From positions 1,054,001-1,118,000 of the forward strand of contig NZ_CP006882.1 in assembly GCF_000161795.2 (NCBI RefSeq): a DNA stretch of 64,000 nucleotides. Reading direction: 5' to 3'. A program made the position numbers and the translations under genes. This document shows, in pieces, positions 1 through 9,383 of this stretch. The notes under the pieces were generated by a model. That model ran no database searches. It worked only from the letters and a program-made list of their open reading frames with translations, and was not told the origin of the DNA. Position 1 is the first letter of the stretch; every line of letters begins with the position of its first letter. The DNA is from Synechococcus sp. WH 8109. Lineage in GTDB: Bacteria > Cyanobacteriota > Cyanobacteriia > PCC-6307 > Cyanobiaceae.

Positions 1-219
1 AGCTCTGCATCCAGCGCTCAGCCAGCAGCCTCACTCACCACTGCAGAAGCCATCGCCGCTGAACTGGCTGCAGCAGAGGCAGCCCGCCCGGCCGTGACCT
101 ATTCCACCTTTGCCCCCAGCAACCTCATGCCTGGTGTCGGACTGCGCCAGCGCAGCCGCCGGCCTGGAGCAGCTCTGAAATCCTTCCGGGGGATCGCTCA
201 GGATCTCTTCAAGAGCTAA
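1..219 (+). CDS. C-terminal end of an unrecognised protein (partial)
   Basis: An open frame enters from the left edge and ends with TAA, giving 72 residues of a C-terminus. The first part is rich in Ala, Ser and Glu and looks like a linker. The last 30 residues are basic (motif GLRQRSRRPG) and finish FRGIAQDLFKS. I do not recognise the family. The gene converges on rsmE, and the two overlap by about 11 bases at their ends. The 5' part lies outside the window. Confidence 0.6.
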   Translation, partial: SSASSAQPAASLTTAEAIAAELAAAEAARPAVTYSTFAPSNLMPGVGLRQRSRRPGAALKSFRGIAQDLFKS

Positions 220-940
220 TCAGCCCATCACGCCAACGAACCAGTTCCACGGCACCAGCCACCGCGGCAGTCGAACTGCGCAGGATGGTTGATCCCATCT
301 GGACAGGCTGAATCTGGGCTTCGGTGAACTGCTTCAGTTCCTCTTCGGTCCATCCCCCTTCCGGGCCGACCATGAGCCATGTGAGTTGAACAGGATCGGC
401 CTGGTGACGCAACCATTGATCTAAGGCCGGTGTGGACGTCTCGCGAGTCACTCCCACCAGACGCTGACCCCGCTCATCTTCCATCCATTGGGATAGGTCT
501 TTGAGATCGAGCAGCTGTGGCGTCCACAACCGTTCGCACTGCTCCACCGCTTCACGAATGATCGTGGCCCAGCGCTCGGGTCGGTGGTCGGCCTGGGGAA
601 CACAGCGATCGCAGCGCAGGGGCTGAATCCGATCAATCCCAAGTTCACAGGCCATCCGGACCACCTCATCCATCCCCCGCCGCATCAAGGCCACGGCCAG
701 GCCCAGATGAGGTTGGGCCAAAGACTCAATCAGTTGCGCTGGCTTATCGAGCGCGAGCAGCTTGGGTTCCACCAGGGTTGCGGTCGTGAGCCGGCCGCAA
801 CCATCGATCAGATCCACCCGCTCGCCACAGCGCAGGCGCAACACTCTCCGCAGGTAGTGCTGCTCTTCGATGTTGAGCAGAACCGATCCACCCTGCTCCA
901 GGCGATCCGGCGACAGAAGCAAGCGCCGCCGTTCAGCCAC
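209..940 (-). CDS. rsmE: 16S rRNA (uracil-1498-N3)-methyltransferase RsmE
   Basis: RsmE is a SPOUT-class methyltransferase that methylates N3 of U1498 in 16S rRNA, using S-adenosylmethionine. The protein begins AERRRLLLSPDRL, has an N-terminal PUA-like part, and carries the trefoil-knot motifs VGPEGGW (near residue 190) and GSTILRSSTA (near residue 220). I chose the GTG at 940 rather than the ATG at 1000. It gives 243 residues, the usual family length, and its GTGGCTGA contains the stop codon of the upstream DUF3531 gene, as expected for translational coupling. The longer reading adds 20 residues that overlap the neighbour and match nothing in the family. Confidence 0.92.
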   Translation of the reverse strand: MAERRRLLLSPDRLEQGGSVLLNIEEQHYLRRVLRLRCGERVDLIDGCGRLTTATLVEPKLLALDKPAQLIESLAQPHLGLAVALMRRGMDEVVRMACELGIDRIQPLRCDRCVPQADHRPERWATIIREAVEQCERLWTPQLLDLKDLSQWMEDERGQRLVGVTRETSTPALDQWLRHQADPVQLTWLMVGPEGGWTEEELKQFTEAQIQPVQMGSTILRSSTAAVAGAVELVRWRDGLISS

Positions 941-1382
941 CGGCAGGGAAAACGCTGTCGGGATGGTCTTCAACCGGCCAATTTTCATTGACCCCACCAA
1001 CGACCAGCTCTTCGATCTGAACCACGTCGGAGTCCAGTTGACGCAGAGCGTTAATCAGAACATCGATGGCAACTCCATCCGACGTACCGAGATCCACCCA
1101 GCAACGTCCCCAGTCGTTCTGGTATTCGAGCTGCCCCATGTTGTGCATCAGGGCTGGCATCGCCGACTCAGCCCCATCGTCGTCGTAGGTCAACCAGCTG
1201 AGATCCGAGCCGGCGTCATGCACCTGCAGGTTTTCTGCGTTGAAGCCGCCCAAACGCCCGATCACGTACCAGCTGTCGAAGACACCATCGACGTAATTCC
1301 GTTCCCCCTGACTGGGGGGTTCCGAGAAACGGATCCATAACCAGCAATTGAAGGGATCGACTTCACGAAAACGAATGTCCAT
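933..1382 (-). CDS. DUF3531 family protein
   Basis: A 149-residue, acidic, Trp-rich protein (MDIRFREVDPFNCWLW at the start). It matches my memory of DUF3531, a family of cyanobacteria and plastids without an established function. There is no signal peptide or membrane segment, so it is probably soluble and cytoplasmic. It lies directly upstream of rsmE on the same strand and overlaps the preferred rsmE start by 8 bases. A link to ribosome or RNA maintenance is possible but rests only on that neighbour. Confidence 0.8.
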   Translation of the reverse strand: MDIRFREVDPFNCWLWIRFSEPPSQGERNYVDGVFDSWYVIGRLGGFNAENLQVHDAGSDLSWLTYDDDGAESAMPALMHNMGQLEYQNDWGRCWVDLGTSDGVAIDVLINALRQLDSDVVQIEELVVGGVNENWPVEDHPDSVFPAGG

Positions 1383-1423
1383 GGGGCCATCGCGACACCG
1401 TCATCATCGTTCAAGCTGAACGC

Positions 1424-2062
1424 ATGCTCGAGCTCTCAGGAATCACCTATGCACCTGCAACGGCTGGTGCCCCCATCCTCGACGGCATCGGTTTTCAGAC
1501 GCAGAAGGGACGGCCGCTGCTGATTGCTGGCGCCAGCGGATCCGGAAAGACATCGCTGCTGGAAATCATCAGCGGCCTGGCATCAGCCACATCCGGCAGC
1601 ATCCGCTGGAACGGCAACACGCTGAAACGACGGCAGCTGCGCTGGCTTTGCGGCATTGTTTTCCAGTTTCCCGAGCGCCATTTCCTCGGGCTGAGCGTGG
1701 CTCAGGAACTGCGGCTGGGGCATCGGCGGCTCGGTCATGAGCGCGAACAGAGCGTGCTCGAACGGGTTGGCCTCGACACCATCTCCTCTACAGCGGCGCC
1801 AGAACGGCTGAGCGGCGGGGAGCAACGGCGGCTTGCCCTCGCCGTGCAAATGCTCCGCGGCGCTGAAGTGCTCCTCCTGGATGAACCCACCGCAGGTTTG
1901 GATTGGTCAGTACGTCGGGACGTGCTTAATCTGCTTGCCGGCCTCGCTCGTGAACAGGTGTTGATCGTGGTCACCCATGAACCCGAGCTGTTTCAGGACT
2001 GGGACTGCCAAAGACTGCGCTTGCAGGGCGGGCGGCTCGAACCGATGACTACATTGCCCTGA
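1424..2062 (+). CDS. small ABC transporter ATP-binding protein
   Basis: A 212-residue nucleotide-binding subunit. The Walker A motif GASGSGKTS is at residues 36-44, the Q-loop glutamine at about 81, the signature LSGGEQ at 129-134, Walker B VLLLDEP at 149-155, and the switch histidine in VVTHEPE at 185. No permease gene is adjacent, so the partner and substrate are unknown. The short ATPase resembles the soluble cobalt/ECF-type and plant plastid ABCI-type ATPases. It is co-directional with hsp33, with a 14-base gap. Confidence 0.88.
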   Translation: MLELSGITYAPATAGAPILDGIGFQTQKGRPLLIAGASGSGKTSLLEIISGLASATSGSIRWNGNTLKRRQLRWLCGIVFQFPERHFLGLSVAQELRLGHRRLGHEREQSVLERVGLDTISSTAAPERLSGGEQRRLALAVQMLRGAEVLLLDEPTAGLDWSVRRDVLNLLAGLAREQVLIVVTHEPELFQDWDCQRLRLQGGRLEPMTTLP

Positions 2063-2076
2063 GCTTTTGAGGGTAT

Positions 2077-2994
2077 ATGGCCGACCGGCTGGTGCGCGCA
2101 ACAGCCGCTGAGGGCGGCATCCGGTTGGTAGCGGTATCGACAACCAACATCGTGAGTGAGGCGAGGCAGCGCCACTGTCTGTCGTTTCTCACCAGCGTGA
2201 TGCTCGGACGAGCAATGGCCGCTGGATTGATGCTGGCCAGTTCGATGAAGGTGCGCCACGGCCGGGTGAACCTGCGCTTCGGTTCCGACGGACCGATCAA
2301 GAACTTGATGGTGGATGCCGGACGCGACGGAACCGTTCGTGGCTACGTCGGCGAGCCGGGCCTGGAACTCGACCCGATTCAGGATGAAGCAGGCCATTTC
2401 AGCTTCAACTTCAAGGAGGCCGCTGGCACCGGCTATCTCCACGTGATGCGTGATGACGGCAAGGGTGAGCCCTTCAACAGCACCGTTGAGCTCGTCAGTG
2501 GAGGCATCGGTGAGGATGTCGCCTCCTATCTGCTCCATTCCGAACAGACTCCTTCAGCAGTGTTTGTGGGTGAGCAGGTGAACAGCGCCGGCATCCACGC
2601 CAGCGGTGGCCTCCTGGTGCAAATCCTTCCCAAAGCAGCGGAAGAGCCTGCCCTGGTGGAGCTGATTGAACAGCGTTGCCGCGAGATCACTGGATTCAGT
2701 CAGCGGCTGGCAGCAAGTGGAGACCAGCTTGAGGATCTGCTTCGGGACGTCTTCCCCGACCTTGATCCCAAACCCCTCGACGATGCCGAGGCCAGTCAGG
2801 AGCTTCGTTTTTTCTGTCCTTGCAGCCGTGAACGCAGCAAAGCAGCACTGCTCCTGCTGGGCAGGGACGAACTCACCGATATGCGTGACAAAGATGGTGG
2901 CGCGGAACTGACCTGCCACTTCTGCAACAACCGTTATGACGTGAGCGCTGCGGAGCTGCAGGAGCTGATAGACGGCCTGCCGACGGCGGCCTGA
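2077..2994 (+). CDS. hslO: Hsp33 redox-regulated chaperone
   Basis: Hsp33 is a cytoplasmic holdase. In its reduced form it binds zinc through four C-terminal cysteines. Oxidative stress releases the zinc, forms disulfides and activates the chaperone. The 305-residue protein has the expected pattern: C247-P-C249 and C280-H-F-C283. The N-terminal part ([19 protein letters not shown]) matches the family. A GAGGGT ribosome-binding site lies about 6 bases upstream of the ATG. Confidence 0.96.
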   Translation: MADRLVRATAAEGGIRLVAVSTTNIVSEARQRHCLSFLTSVMLGRAMAAGLMLASSMKVRHGRVNLRFGSDGPIKNLMVDAGRDGTVRGYVGEPGLELDPIQDEAGHFSFNFKEAAGTGYLHVMRDDGKGEPFNSTVELVSGGIGEDVASYLLHSEQTPSAVFVGEQVNSAGIHASGGLLVQILPKAAEEPALVELIEQRCREITGFSQRLAASGDQLEDLLRDVFPDLDPKPLDDAEASQELRFFCPCSRERSKAALLLLGRDELTDMRDKDGGAELTCHFCNNRYDVSAAELQELIDGLPTAA

Positions 2995-2997
2995 TGT

Positions 2998-3693
2998 TCA
3001 GGCCAGGAACAGAGCTGCAGCCCACAGCAGCAGAGCGGCAGGCAGAGCCTGGATCTGCAGAGGATTGAGCGCGAGCTGCTCAACAGCAGTGGGAGAAAGA
3101 GCCAGGTTCAGCAAAGAGCCTGCCGCCAAGCCAAAGCTGAGCACCAGCAACGTCCAGCCCAGGGATTCCAGTGGGCGGCGACCACGGCGAACCTGACTCA
3201 GAAAAACACCAATAGTTGCCAGGGCCAGCACCAACTGAATGCTCCCGGCCGAGATCAGCAACAGAGCAACGCCGACGATCCCGGCAATCAGGCGAACGGA
3301 GAGCCCCTGCCCTTCCACCAGGGCCCAGTCGGGCTTGAGGCCGGACAGGGTCGGGGAGGGATCGGGCAGACTGTTGCGGAGATTCTCCAACACGTTGCCC
3401 ATCGGTGCCTGAGCTGGCGGAGAAGGTAGGGATCCCGCGATGGCCTCCCGCTCCGACGCCGTCGCTGCAGCAGCACTCACCTGACCCTGTTGCCGGTCCC
3501 GCAGGCGAGCCATAAGGACGGCGTCATAGGCCGCTTCGATCTTTGCTCGGGCCTGATCATCACCGGAAACCTCGGCGAGACAGCGTGCTTTGGCCGCCTG
3601 AACCTGATCAAAGCCCGCATCACGGCTCAGGCCGAGACGGGCAAATGGATCATCTGCGTTTGCATCCGGACCAGATTCACCCAGGGCTGCCAT
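2998..3693 (-). CDS. CPP1-like family protein (DUF3353), J-like membrane protein
   Basis: A 231-residue protein. The N-terminal 70 residues resemble a degenerate J-domain (DPFARLGLSRDAGFDQVQAAK), followed by a Ser/Ala/Pro linker and about three hydrophobic helices from residue 130 to the end. This is the layout of the chloroplast CPP1/CDF1 family, whose plant member stabilises protochlorophyllide oxidoreductase. The cyanobacterial role is less clear. It converges with hsp33, only 3 bases away. No HPD motif is present, so classical DnaK stimulation is unlikely. Confidence 0.85.
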   Translation of the reverse strand: MAALGESGPDANADDPFARLGLSRDAGFDQVQAAKARCLAEVSGDDQARAKIEAAYDAVLMARLRDRQQGQVSAAAATASEREAIAGSLPSPPAQAPMGNVLENLRNSLPDPSPTLSGLKPDWALVEGQGLSVRLIAGIVGVALLLISAGSIQLVLALATIGVFLSQVRRGRRPLESLGWTLLVLSFGLAAGSLLNLALSPTAVEQLALNPLQIQALPAALLLWAAALFLA

Positions 3694-3735
3694 TGCGTTG
3701 ATCGGGTTCCTTTAGATGAGCGTATCGGGGCCTGT

Positions 3736-3957
3736 TCAGAAGAGGGGCGCACCATGACGAAAACCCTCGCTGCGTTCCAGCCTGCTCCGGCAGCTGAGGG
3801 CATCCACCCGGTTCATCCAGGAGCGGCGTTTGATCAACGGCATCTGCGGGGGGAGGTGGTAGCCCTCCAGCATTTCCACTGATTCGTCATCACCACGGAA
3901 ACACACGTACTCGGTGCCTCCGTCAGCGCTGTTCCTCAGCAGCCAGAACGTACTCAC
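3736..3957 (-). CDS. small conserved-looking hypothetical protein
   Basis: A 73-residue reading frame starting MSTFWLLRNSADGGTEYVCF. It is basic in the second half and ends in GAPLF. It fits between the CPP1-like gene and prfC on the same strand, with normal spacing and no competing frame, which supports a real gene. I cannot assign a function. There is no membrane segment and no known motif. Confidence 0.6.
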   Translation of the reverse strand: MSTFWLLRNSADGGTEYVCFRGDDESVEMLEGYHLPPQMPLIKRRSWMNRVDALSCRSRLERSEGFRHGAPLF

Positions 3958-4026
3958 GGAAGTTGAAGGCGCGGCATGATTCTGGCGAGAGAGCCGTGGA
4001 GGTGTGGATGGGTTGATCCGCCCGGT

Positions 4027-5673
4027 TCAGAGACTGATCGGCTCCACTCCACTCACCACCGGGGCAACACTGCTGAGTTCAAGGTCGGGATGGTCCTCCC
4101 GAAGCTGGTTGAGATTCCACTCGTTTTTGAACAACAGCACAGGCCGATTCCAGGCATCACGCACGGTCTTGCAATTGAAAATCCGGCCGACCTTTTCGAG
4201 TTCAGACCAACCGCCGTTGATCCAACGGGCAACCTGGAAACCCATGGGCTCAAGGCGGGTTTCCACGCCATATTCATTCTCCAGCCGGTGCTGCACCACC
4301 TCAAGCTGGAGTTGTCCAACGGCCGCCAGAATTGGATCCCGCTTGCTCTCGTCGGTGTCATAAAGGATCTGCACAGCCCCCTCTTCCCGCAGCTCGTTCA
4401 CCCCTTTGCGGAAGTTCTTGAAGGCTGAAGGGTTGGGGTTGCGCAGCCAACTGAAAATTTCCGGGCTGAAACAGGGAATGCCTTCGTATTCCACCTTCGA
4501 ACCCACATAAAGGGTGTCGCCAATGGAAAACATGCCGGGATTGTTGAGACCGATCACATCACCCGGATAGGCGTCTTCCACCACGGCTCGGTCCTGACCG
4601 AACAGCTTTTGAGGACGGGAGAGACGGATCGCTTTGCCCGTGCGGGCGTGCTTCACCGTCATGTCTTTTTCGAAGCGGCCGCTGCAGACACGGACGAAGG
4701 CCACCCGGTCGCGGTGCCTGGGATCCATGTTGGCCTGAAGCTTGAACACGAAGCCGCTGAAGCCTTCACGCAACGGGTCCACCAGACCTTCGCTGCTGGA
4801 TCGGGCGATCGGCCGTTGTGCCATCTCAAGGAAGGCATCGAGGAACGGACGGACCCCGAAGTTGGTCATGGCCGAACCAAAGAACACCGGGGTGAGCTCA
4901 CCGGCATGGACCATCTCGATGTCCAGCTCGGCGCCAGCCGCATCCAGAAACTCCATTTCTTCAATGGCCAGATCCAGCAGGTCCTCTTCCACCAACTCGC
5001 GTAGGGCAGGGTCGTCCAAAGAGAGGCGTTGCTCACTCGCCTGCTTGCCGCGTTCAGCACGGCTGAACAGAACCACTTCCTTGCTGCGGCGATCGATCAC
5101 ACCACGGAATTGCTCGCCACTGCCGATCGGCCAGTTCACCGCCCAGGGGGTAAGGCCGAGTTCCGACTCGATTTCATCGAGCAGGGTGAGCGGTTCCCGC
5201 CCCGGGCGGTCCATCTTGTTGATGAAGGTGAAGATCGGGATCTGACGCATGCGGCAGACCTCGAACAGCTTCCGGGTCTGAGGCTCAAGGCCCTTGGCGG
5301 CATCTTCCAGCATGACGGCGTTGTCCGCCGCTGCCAGCGTTCGATAGGTGTCTTCGGAAAAATCCTGGTGACCTGGCGTGTCCAGGAGATTGATCGTGGT
5401 GGCGTCGTAATCGAACTGCAGCACCGTTGAGGTGATTGAAATGCCCCGCTGCTTTTCAAGCTCCATCCAGTCGGAGGTCACCTTGCGCTGCTCACCCCGT
5501 GCTTTCACCGCACCGGCCTGCTGAATGGCACCGCCGTAGAGCAGCAACTTCTCGGTGAGGGTTGTTTTTCCCGCATCCGGGTGGGAAATGATCGCAAAGT
5601 TGCGACGGCGATCCACCGCCGAGGCCAAAACCTGGGCCAGATCACCATCAGTGGTCGCTTGACTGCCGCTCAT
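4027..5673 (-). CDS. prfC: peptide chain release factor 3
   Basis: RF3 is the translational GTPase that recycles RF1 and RF2 from the ribosome after termination. The 548-residue protein has G1 SHPDAGKTT (near residue 31), G3 DTPGHQDF, and G4 NKMDR, followed by the EF-Tu domain-2-like fold and the RF3-specific C-terminal domain. Its length is slightly above the usual 525-530, owing to a short N-terminal extension before [12 protein letters not shown]. It lies 6 bases downstream of the methyltransferase gene and probably shares its transcript. Confidence 0.96.
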   Translation of the reverse strand: MSGSQATTDGDLAQVLASAVDRRRNFAIISHPDAGKTTLTEKLLLYGGAIQQAGAVKARGEQRKVTSDWMELEKQRGISITSTVLQFDYDATTINLLDTPGHQDFSEDTYRTLAAADNAVMLEDAAKGLEPQTRKLFEVCRMRQIPIFTFINKMDRPGREPLTLLDEIESELGLTPWAVNWPIGSGEQFRGVIDRRSKEVVLFSRAERGKQASEQRLSLDDPALRELVEEDLLDLAIEEMEFLDAAGAELDIEMVHAGELTPVFFGSAMTNFGVRPFLDAFLEMAQRPIARSSSEGLVDPLREGFSGFVFKLQANMDPRHRDRVAFVRVCSGRFEKDMTVKHARTGKAIRLSRPQKLFGQDRAVVEDAYPGDVIGLNNPGMFSIGDTLYVGSKVEYEGIPCFSPEIFSWLRNPNPSAFKNFRKGVNELREEGAVQILYDTDESKRDPILAAVGQLQLEVVQHRLENEYGVETRLEPMGFQVARWINGGWSELEKVGRIFNCKTVRDAWNRPVLLFKNEWNLNQLREDHPDLELSSVAPVVSGVEPISL

Positions 5674-5679
5674 CGGATT

Positions 5680-6360
5680 TCAGGACTTCACCAAGCCTGA
5701 CACCACCAGATAACGGTCGTCCTCAGCCGAAACCGTCAACAGGTTTAGATCAAGCCGGTGGAGCTCTGCGATCACCTCCTGAGGTTCGAAGGCCGCCGCC
5801 AGCGAGGCAGCGAAGTCGTGCTGCAACACCGCCGGCGCCGATGGCAGGTGTTTGAGCAGCAGCTGTTGAATCTCAGCATCGGAGGCAGGACGCCGCAGAT
5901 CCCGGTGCAAGGTGCGACAACCCGGAGCTGCCAAGGCTCTGGTGACCATCCAGAGCAGATCAGGGTGGTGCAGGTGATGCAAAAGGCTGTTGCTGACGAT
6001 CAGATCAGCCTGCCCAAGCAGAGCACCTCGAAGCACCTCCTGAAGGGTCTGACAAAGGAACGAGATCTCCAGTTGCTGCTGCTGCGCCCGCCCCCGGGCT
6101 ACAGCCAGCATCGATTCGGCACCGTCAATGCCGATGATCCGAGCCTTAGGGAAGAGGTCAGCCAACCGAAGCGTGATGTTTCCCGGGCCACAACCCAGGT
6201 CCACCACAAGTGGGTCAGGCGGCAAAGGCGATGTGCGTGAGAGGAGACGCTGAATCGCTTCGATGGTTGCTTGATCGCCGAAACTGAAGTCGGCAGCGGC
6301 ATAGGCCTGCACCTGCGTATCGCCGTTCATCAGCTCAGGTTCCAGCCGCCGCTGCATCAT
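5680..6360 (-). CDS. class I SAM-dependent methyltransferase
   Basis: A 226-residue protein with motif I VVDLGCGPGNITLRLA near residue 51, followed by the acidic motif II region IIGIDGAESML and a post-I segment ADLIVSNSLLHHL. It is a Rossmann-fold methyltransferase of the UbiE/Trans-aconitate type. The substrate cannot be told from the sequence. It sits immediately upstream of prfC, 6 bases away. A link to RF modification (as PrmC has) is conceivable, but the NPPY motif of PrmC is absent. An alternative ATG start is at 6330. Confidence 0.8.
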   Translation of the reverse strand: MMQRRLEPELMNGDTQVQAYAAADFSFGDQATIEAIQRLLSRTSPLPPDPLVVDLGCGPGNITLRLADLFPKARIIGIDGAESMLAVARGRAQQQQLEISFLCQTLQEVLRGALLGQADLIVSNSLLHHLHHPDLLWMVTRALAAPGCRTLHRDLRRPASDAEIQQLLLKHLPSAPAVLQHDFAASLAAAFEPQEVIAELHRLDLNLLTVSAEDDRYLVVSGLVKS

Positions 6361-6478
6361 TTGCTGCCGATTTGGAGCTCAGTTTGAACGGGACACTGTT
6401 GATGGTGGTAAAGAGACCTTGCTACCCCCATCTGTGGCGTTAGGGTTTCGATACTTGTCCTTCGCCACAGCACCGCAC

Positions 6479-8809
6479 GTGACCCTCACTCCAAATCGTG
6501 TGGAGACCTCTAAGGGAGCTGTCGCCGGGTTCGGCGACTTCCCCGCAACCGCTCCTGCTGCCAACCCGGTCTTCTATCGCACCTACAGCCGCAAAACCCC
6601 CAGCGGCCGTGAGAGCTGGAGTCAGGTGGGCACGAGAAACTTGGAAGGCCTGCGTCAATTGGGCAACCTCAACGATGGGGAAGTTGCCCTGCTGGCTCGA
6701 ATGCAGGCCGAGAAAAAAGCTCTTCCCTCAGGCCGCTGGCTCTGGATCGGTGGCACCCGTTGGATCGAGCAGCCCGAAAACTTCTCGGGTTCCTACAACT
6801 GCACATCCACCAACCTGGTTGATTGGCACGCCTTCGGTCTGATGATGGACCTGGCGATGATGGGCTGCGGCACCGGCGCCATCATCGAGCCGCACTTGAT
6901 CGACCGGCTTCCGGTGGTGCGCAACAGCTTCGAAGTTCTCAGCGTCAGTGAAATCGGCATCACTCCCGCTGCTGAGCGCCAGGACGACTGCACCCACAGC
7001 ATCGATGGCAACAAGGTGACCATCAAGGTGGGCGACACCCGCCGTGGCTGGGTGGACAGCTACCAGCTGATGCTCGAGCTCAGCAGCGATGAACAGTTCA
7101 ACGGAGGTCCGATTCAGATCGAGGTAGACCTCAGCGATGTGCGGCCTGTTGGGGAAACGCTGAAGGGTTTCGGCGGCATGGCCAACCCCGTCAAACTGAA
7201 GGATCTCTACGGGCGCGTTGCTCGGCTGCTGAACAAGGCCCAGGGCCGTCGGCTCACCTCAGTCGAGTGCTGCCTGTTGATCGACGAAGCCGCCGTCACG
7301 ATCGTGGCTGGAAACATCCGTCGCAGCGCCGGCATGCGCCAGTTCGCTTCGGATGACCAGGCGGCTGCTTCCTCCAAGGACAACCTCTGGCAGCAAGACG
7401 AGGAGGGCAACTGGAGGATCGACCCCGAGCGTGATGCGCTACGGATGGCCAACCACACCCGCGTGTATCACACGCGTCCCAGCAAGGACGTTGTGCACGC
7501 AGCGGTGACCAAGCAGTTCCACTCCGGTGAAGGTGCGATCCAGTTCGCTCCCGAAGCGATCGCTCGTTCCAATGCCGATCTGCTAACCACCCCTGAGCTT
7601 CGAACGGAATTCATTGAGATCTACTGCGACCAAGGTCGTGACGAAGCGGGGCGTTGGCTGTCCGAGAACCATGGCCCCATCGGCGCCGACGAGCTGGAGC
7701 ACCGCCTCAGCCGTTACGGCTTGAATCCCTGCGGCGAGATTCTGGGTGCCGATTTCCACTGCAATCTGGCCGAGGTGCACCTAAACCAGATCGACCCCAG
7801 CGACGAGGAAGGACAGGCCGATGCCTTCCGTGCAGGTGCCCTCTCGGTTGCTTGTCTGCTCAACCATCGTTTTGAAGTTGAGCGCTACCGCCAGAGCCGT
7901 GAATGGGACCCGATCGTTGGCGTCAGCTTCACCGGTCTGTTCGACTTTTTCGTTCATGCCTTCGGCACGGAATGGCTGCGCTGGTGGGAGGCGAGCAGGC
8001 CTGATACTGAGGAGGGTCTGCGCTTCAAGGAGCAGGAAGCCGCTTACCTGAGCCGTTGGAAGGAGATCGTCAATCAAACAGTCTGGGACTACTGCGACCG
8101 TCATAGTCTGCGTCGCCCCAACCGCTGCACAACTGTCCAGCCTGCAGGCACCAAAAGCCTGCTCACCGGTGCTGCCCCCGGCTGGCATCCCCCCAAAGCC
8201 CAGCGCTTCATCCGCCGGATCACCTTCCGCAAGAACGACCCCGTGGCCATGGCCTGCATGGACTACGGCTACACCATCGTTCCCTCCCAGTCCGACAAGG
8301 ATGAGCAAGGCCGTCTGTTGAATGACCCCTTCGATCCCCGCTGCACCGAATGGCTGGTGGAGATTCCCACCGAGGTGAGCTGGGCCAATGTGCCCGGTGC
8401 TGATGTCGTTGACATCAACGGCTTCAGTGCCATGGCGCAATTCGATTTCTACATGCAGGTGCAGCGGCATTACACCGCCCACAACACCTCTGCCACCATC
8501 GAATTCCGCGAGCACGAAATCGAACCCTTGGCTGAAGCTCTGCATCAAGCCATGGAGAAGGGCGAGGGCTACATCTCAGCAGCACTTCTGGCCCGTTTCG
8601 ATGCCAATGCCACCTTCCCCCGCCTGCCCTTTGAGCCCATCGATGCAGCCACTTACGAGGAGCTGCAATCGGCTGTGGTGAAGCGTCGCGTCAGCAGTGA
8701 TTTCTTCGAGGCATTGCAGCGTTACGACCAGGGTGAGCTGACGGAAGCAGGCCCGGCCGGATGTGATTCTGATAAGTGTCTACTGCCTCTGGCCAAGCCG
8801 GAGAACTGA
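6479..8809 (+). CDS. nrdJ: adenosylcobalamin-dependent ribonucleoside-triphosphate reductase (class II, monomeric)
   Basis: It reduces ribonucleoside triphosphates to deoxyribonucleotides, using a thiyl radical made from adenosylcobalamin. From the GTG at 6479 the protein has 776 residues, close to the monomeric Lactobacillus enzyme. Key cysteines are visible: C108 in SYNCTSTN and C418 in NPCGEIL (the radical cysteine by family analogy), plus the C-terminal redox pair C762 and C767 in GCDSDKC. An ATG 20 codons upstream is also in frame, but those residues look unlike the family. No second subunit is needed for this class. B12 supply is implied. I see no cobalamin riboswitch upstream. Confidence 0.95.
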   Translation: MTLTPNRVETSKGAVAGFGDFPATAPAANPVFYRTYSRKTPSGRESWSQVGTRNLEGLRQLGNLNDGEVALLARMQAEKKALPSGRWLWIGGTRWIEQPENFSGSYNCTSTNLVDWHAFGLMMDLAMMGCGTGAIIEPHLIDRLPVVRNSFEVLSVSEIGITPAAERQDDCTHSIDGNKVTIKVGDTRRGWVDSYQLMLELSSDEQFNGGPIQIEVDLSDVRPVGETLKGFGGMANPVKLKDLYGRVARLLNKAQGRRLTSVECCLLIDEAAVTIVAGNIRRSAGMRQFASDDQAAASSKDNLWQQDEEGNWRIDPERDALRMANHTRVYHTRPSKDVVHAAVTKQFHSGEGAIQFAPEAIARSNADLLTTPELRTEFIEIYCDQGRDEAGRWLSENHGPIGADELEHRLSRYGLNPCGEILGADFHCNLAEVHLNQIDPSDEEGQADAFRAGALSVACLLNHRFEVERYRQSREWDPIVGVSFTGLFDFFVHAFGTEWLRWWEASRPDTEEGLRFKEQEAAYLSRWKEIVNQTVWDYCDRHSLRRPNRCTTVQPAGTKSLLTGAAPGWHPPKAQRFIRRITFRKNDPVAMACMDYGYTIVPSQSDKDEQGRLLNDPFDPRCTEWLVEIPTEVSWANVPGADVVDINGFSAMAQFDFYMQVQRHYTAHNTSATIEFREHEIEPLAEALHQAMEKGEGYISAALLARFDANATFPRLPFEPIDAATYEELQSAVVKRRVSSDFFEALQRYDQGELTEAGPAGCDSDKCLLPLAKPEN

Positions 8810-8867
8810 ACCTGGAGCACGTCCCGATACAGTTGTCGGGTGTCCCGTGGGGCACCTGACACCCTCT

Positions 8868-8954
8868 GGAGAGGTGGTCGAGTGGTTTATGGCTCTGGTC
8901 TTGAAAACCAGCGTGTCTTCACGGGCACCGTGGGTTCGAATCCCACCCTCTCCG
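8868..8954 (+). tRNA. trnS-UGA: tRNA-Ser(UGA)
   Basis: An 87-base class II tRNA. The acceptor strand GGAGAGG (8868-8874) pairs with CCTCTCC (8947-8953), and the discriminator base is G. The anticodon stem CTGGT/ACCAG encloses the loop CTTGAAA with anticodon TGA at 8902-8904. A long variable arm follows, then the TGGGTTCGAATCCCA T arm. CCA is not encoded. Confidence 0.97.
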
Positions 8955-8970
8955 TTTTGAACAATCTGAA

Positions 8971-8997
8971 CCAACGATCTTGACGATCATTGGTTTT
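8971..8997 (+). terminator. probable terminator after tRNA-Ser
   Basis: Inverted repeat CCAACGATC / GATCATTGG (one C-A mismatch) with a 5-base loop, followed by TTTT, beginning 16 bases after the tRNA. It is a short and modest stem, but correctly placed to end the tRNA transcript. Confidence 0.5.
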
Positions 8998-9383
8998 GCA
9001 ATGAATAAGGGAATGTTGTGTGGCCGACGGTGATATACCACCGGAGCGATTCGACCACGTCGATAACCTGACGGGCCAATCACTGCAGATCGATTCATTC
9101 ATAGGTTTCTTAAGAAAGAAACGGATTTGCCCCCTACCGAAACAAGGGTCAAAGATCAGTCTTCGGACATCGCTCTGTCCGGCTTCCAAGCCCGTTGAGC
9201 GTCTTGTCAGGGTCACTATGAACCAAATCGTCTACATTTTTGAAGGAGTTGTGCTCGGATTTCTCGACATCCACAAATTGCGCCCCAGACTCAAAGTGAA
9301 TCCTGCATAGACCGCCTCGATAAAGCTTTTGGCGTTAATGCTCATGCGTCGGTGAGTGAAATCACTGAGAAGTTGAAACTCGA
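8998..9383. other. gene-poor stretch between tRNA-Ser and the RHH gene
   Basis: About 390 bases of lower GC than the flanks. The only sizeable frame starts at a GTG at 9020 (96 codons), but its composition is unlike a protein and it has no ribosome-binding site. I see no convincing gene here. The stretch begins the accessory patch that follows the tRNA. Confidence 0.5.

Noticed and set aside
6361-6478. Possible cobalamin riboswitch before nrdJ
   Set aside because: Only about 120 bases, and no B12-box-like sequence or fold that I can recognise.
7781-8548. 255-codon minus-strand frame inside nrdJ
   Set aside because: Shadow of the nrdJ reading frame, no motif and no start signal.
9020-9310. 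96-codon frame downstream of tRNA-Ser
   Set aside because: GTG start without ribosome-binding site, unusual composition, no family resemblance; the tail is only weakly hydrophobic.
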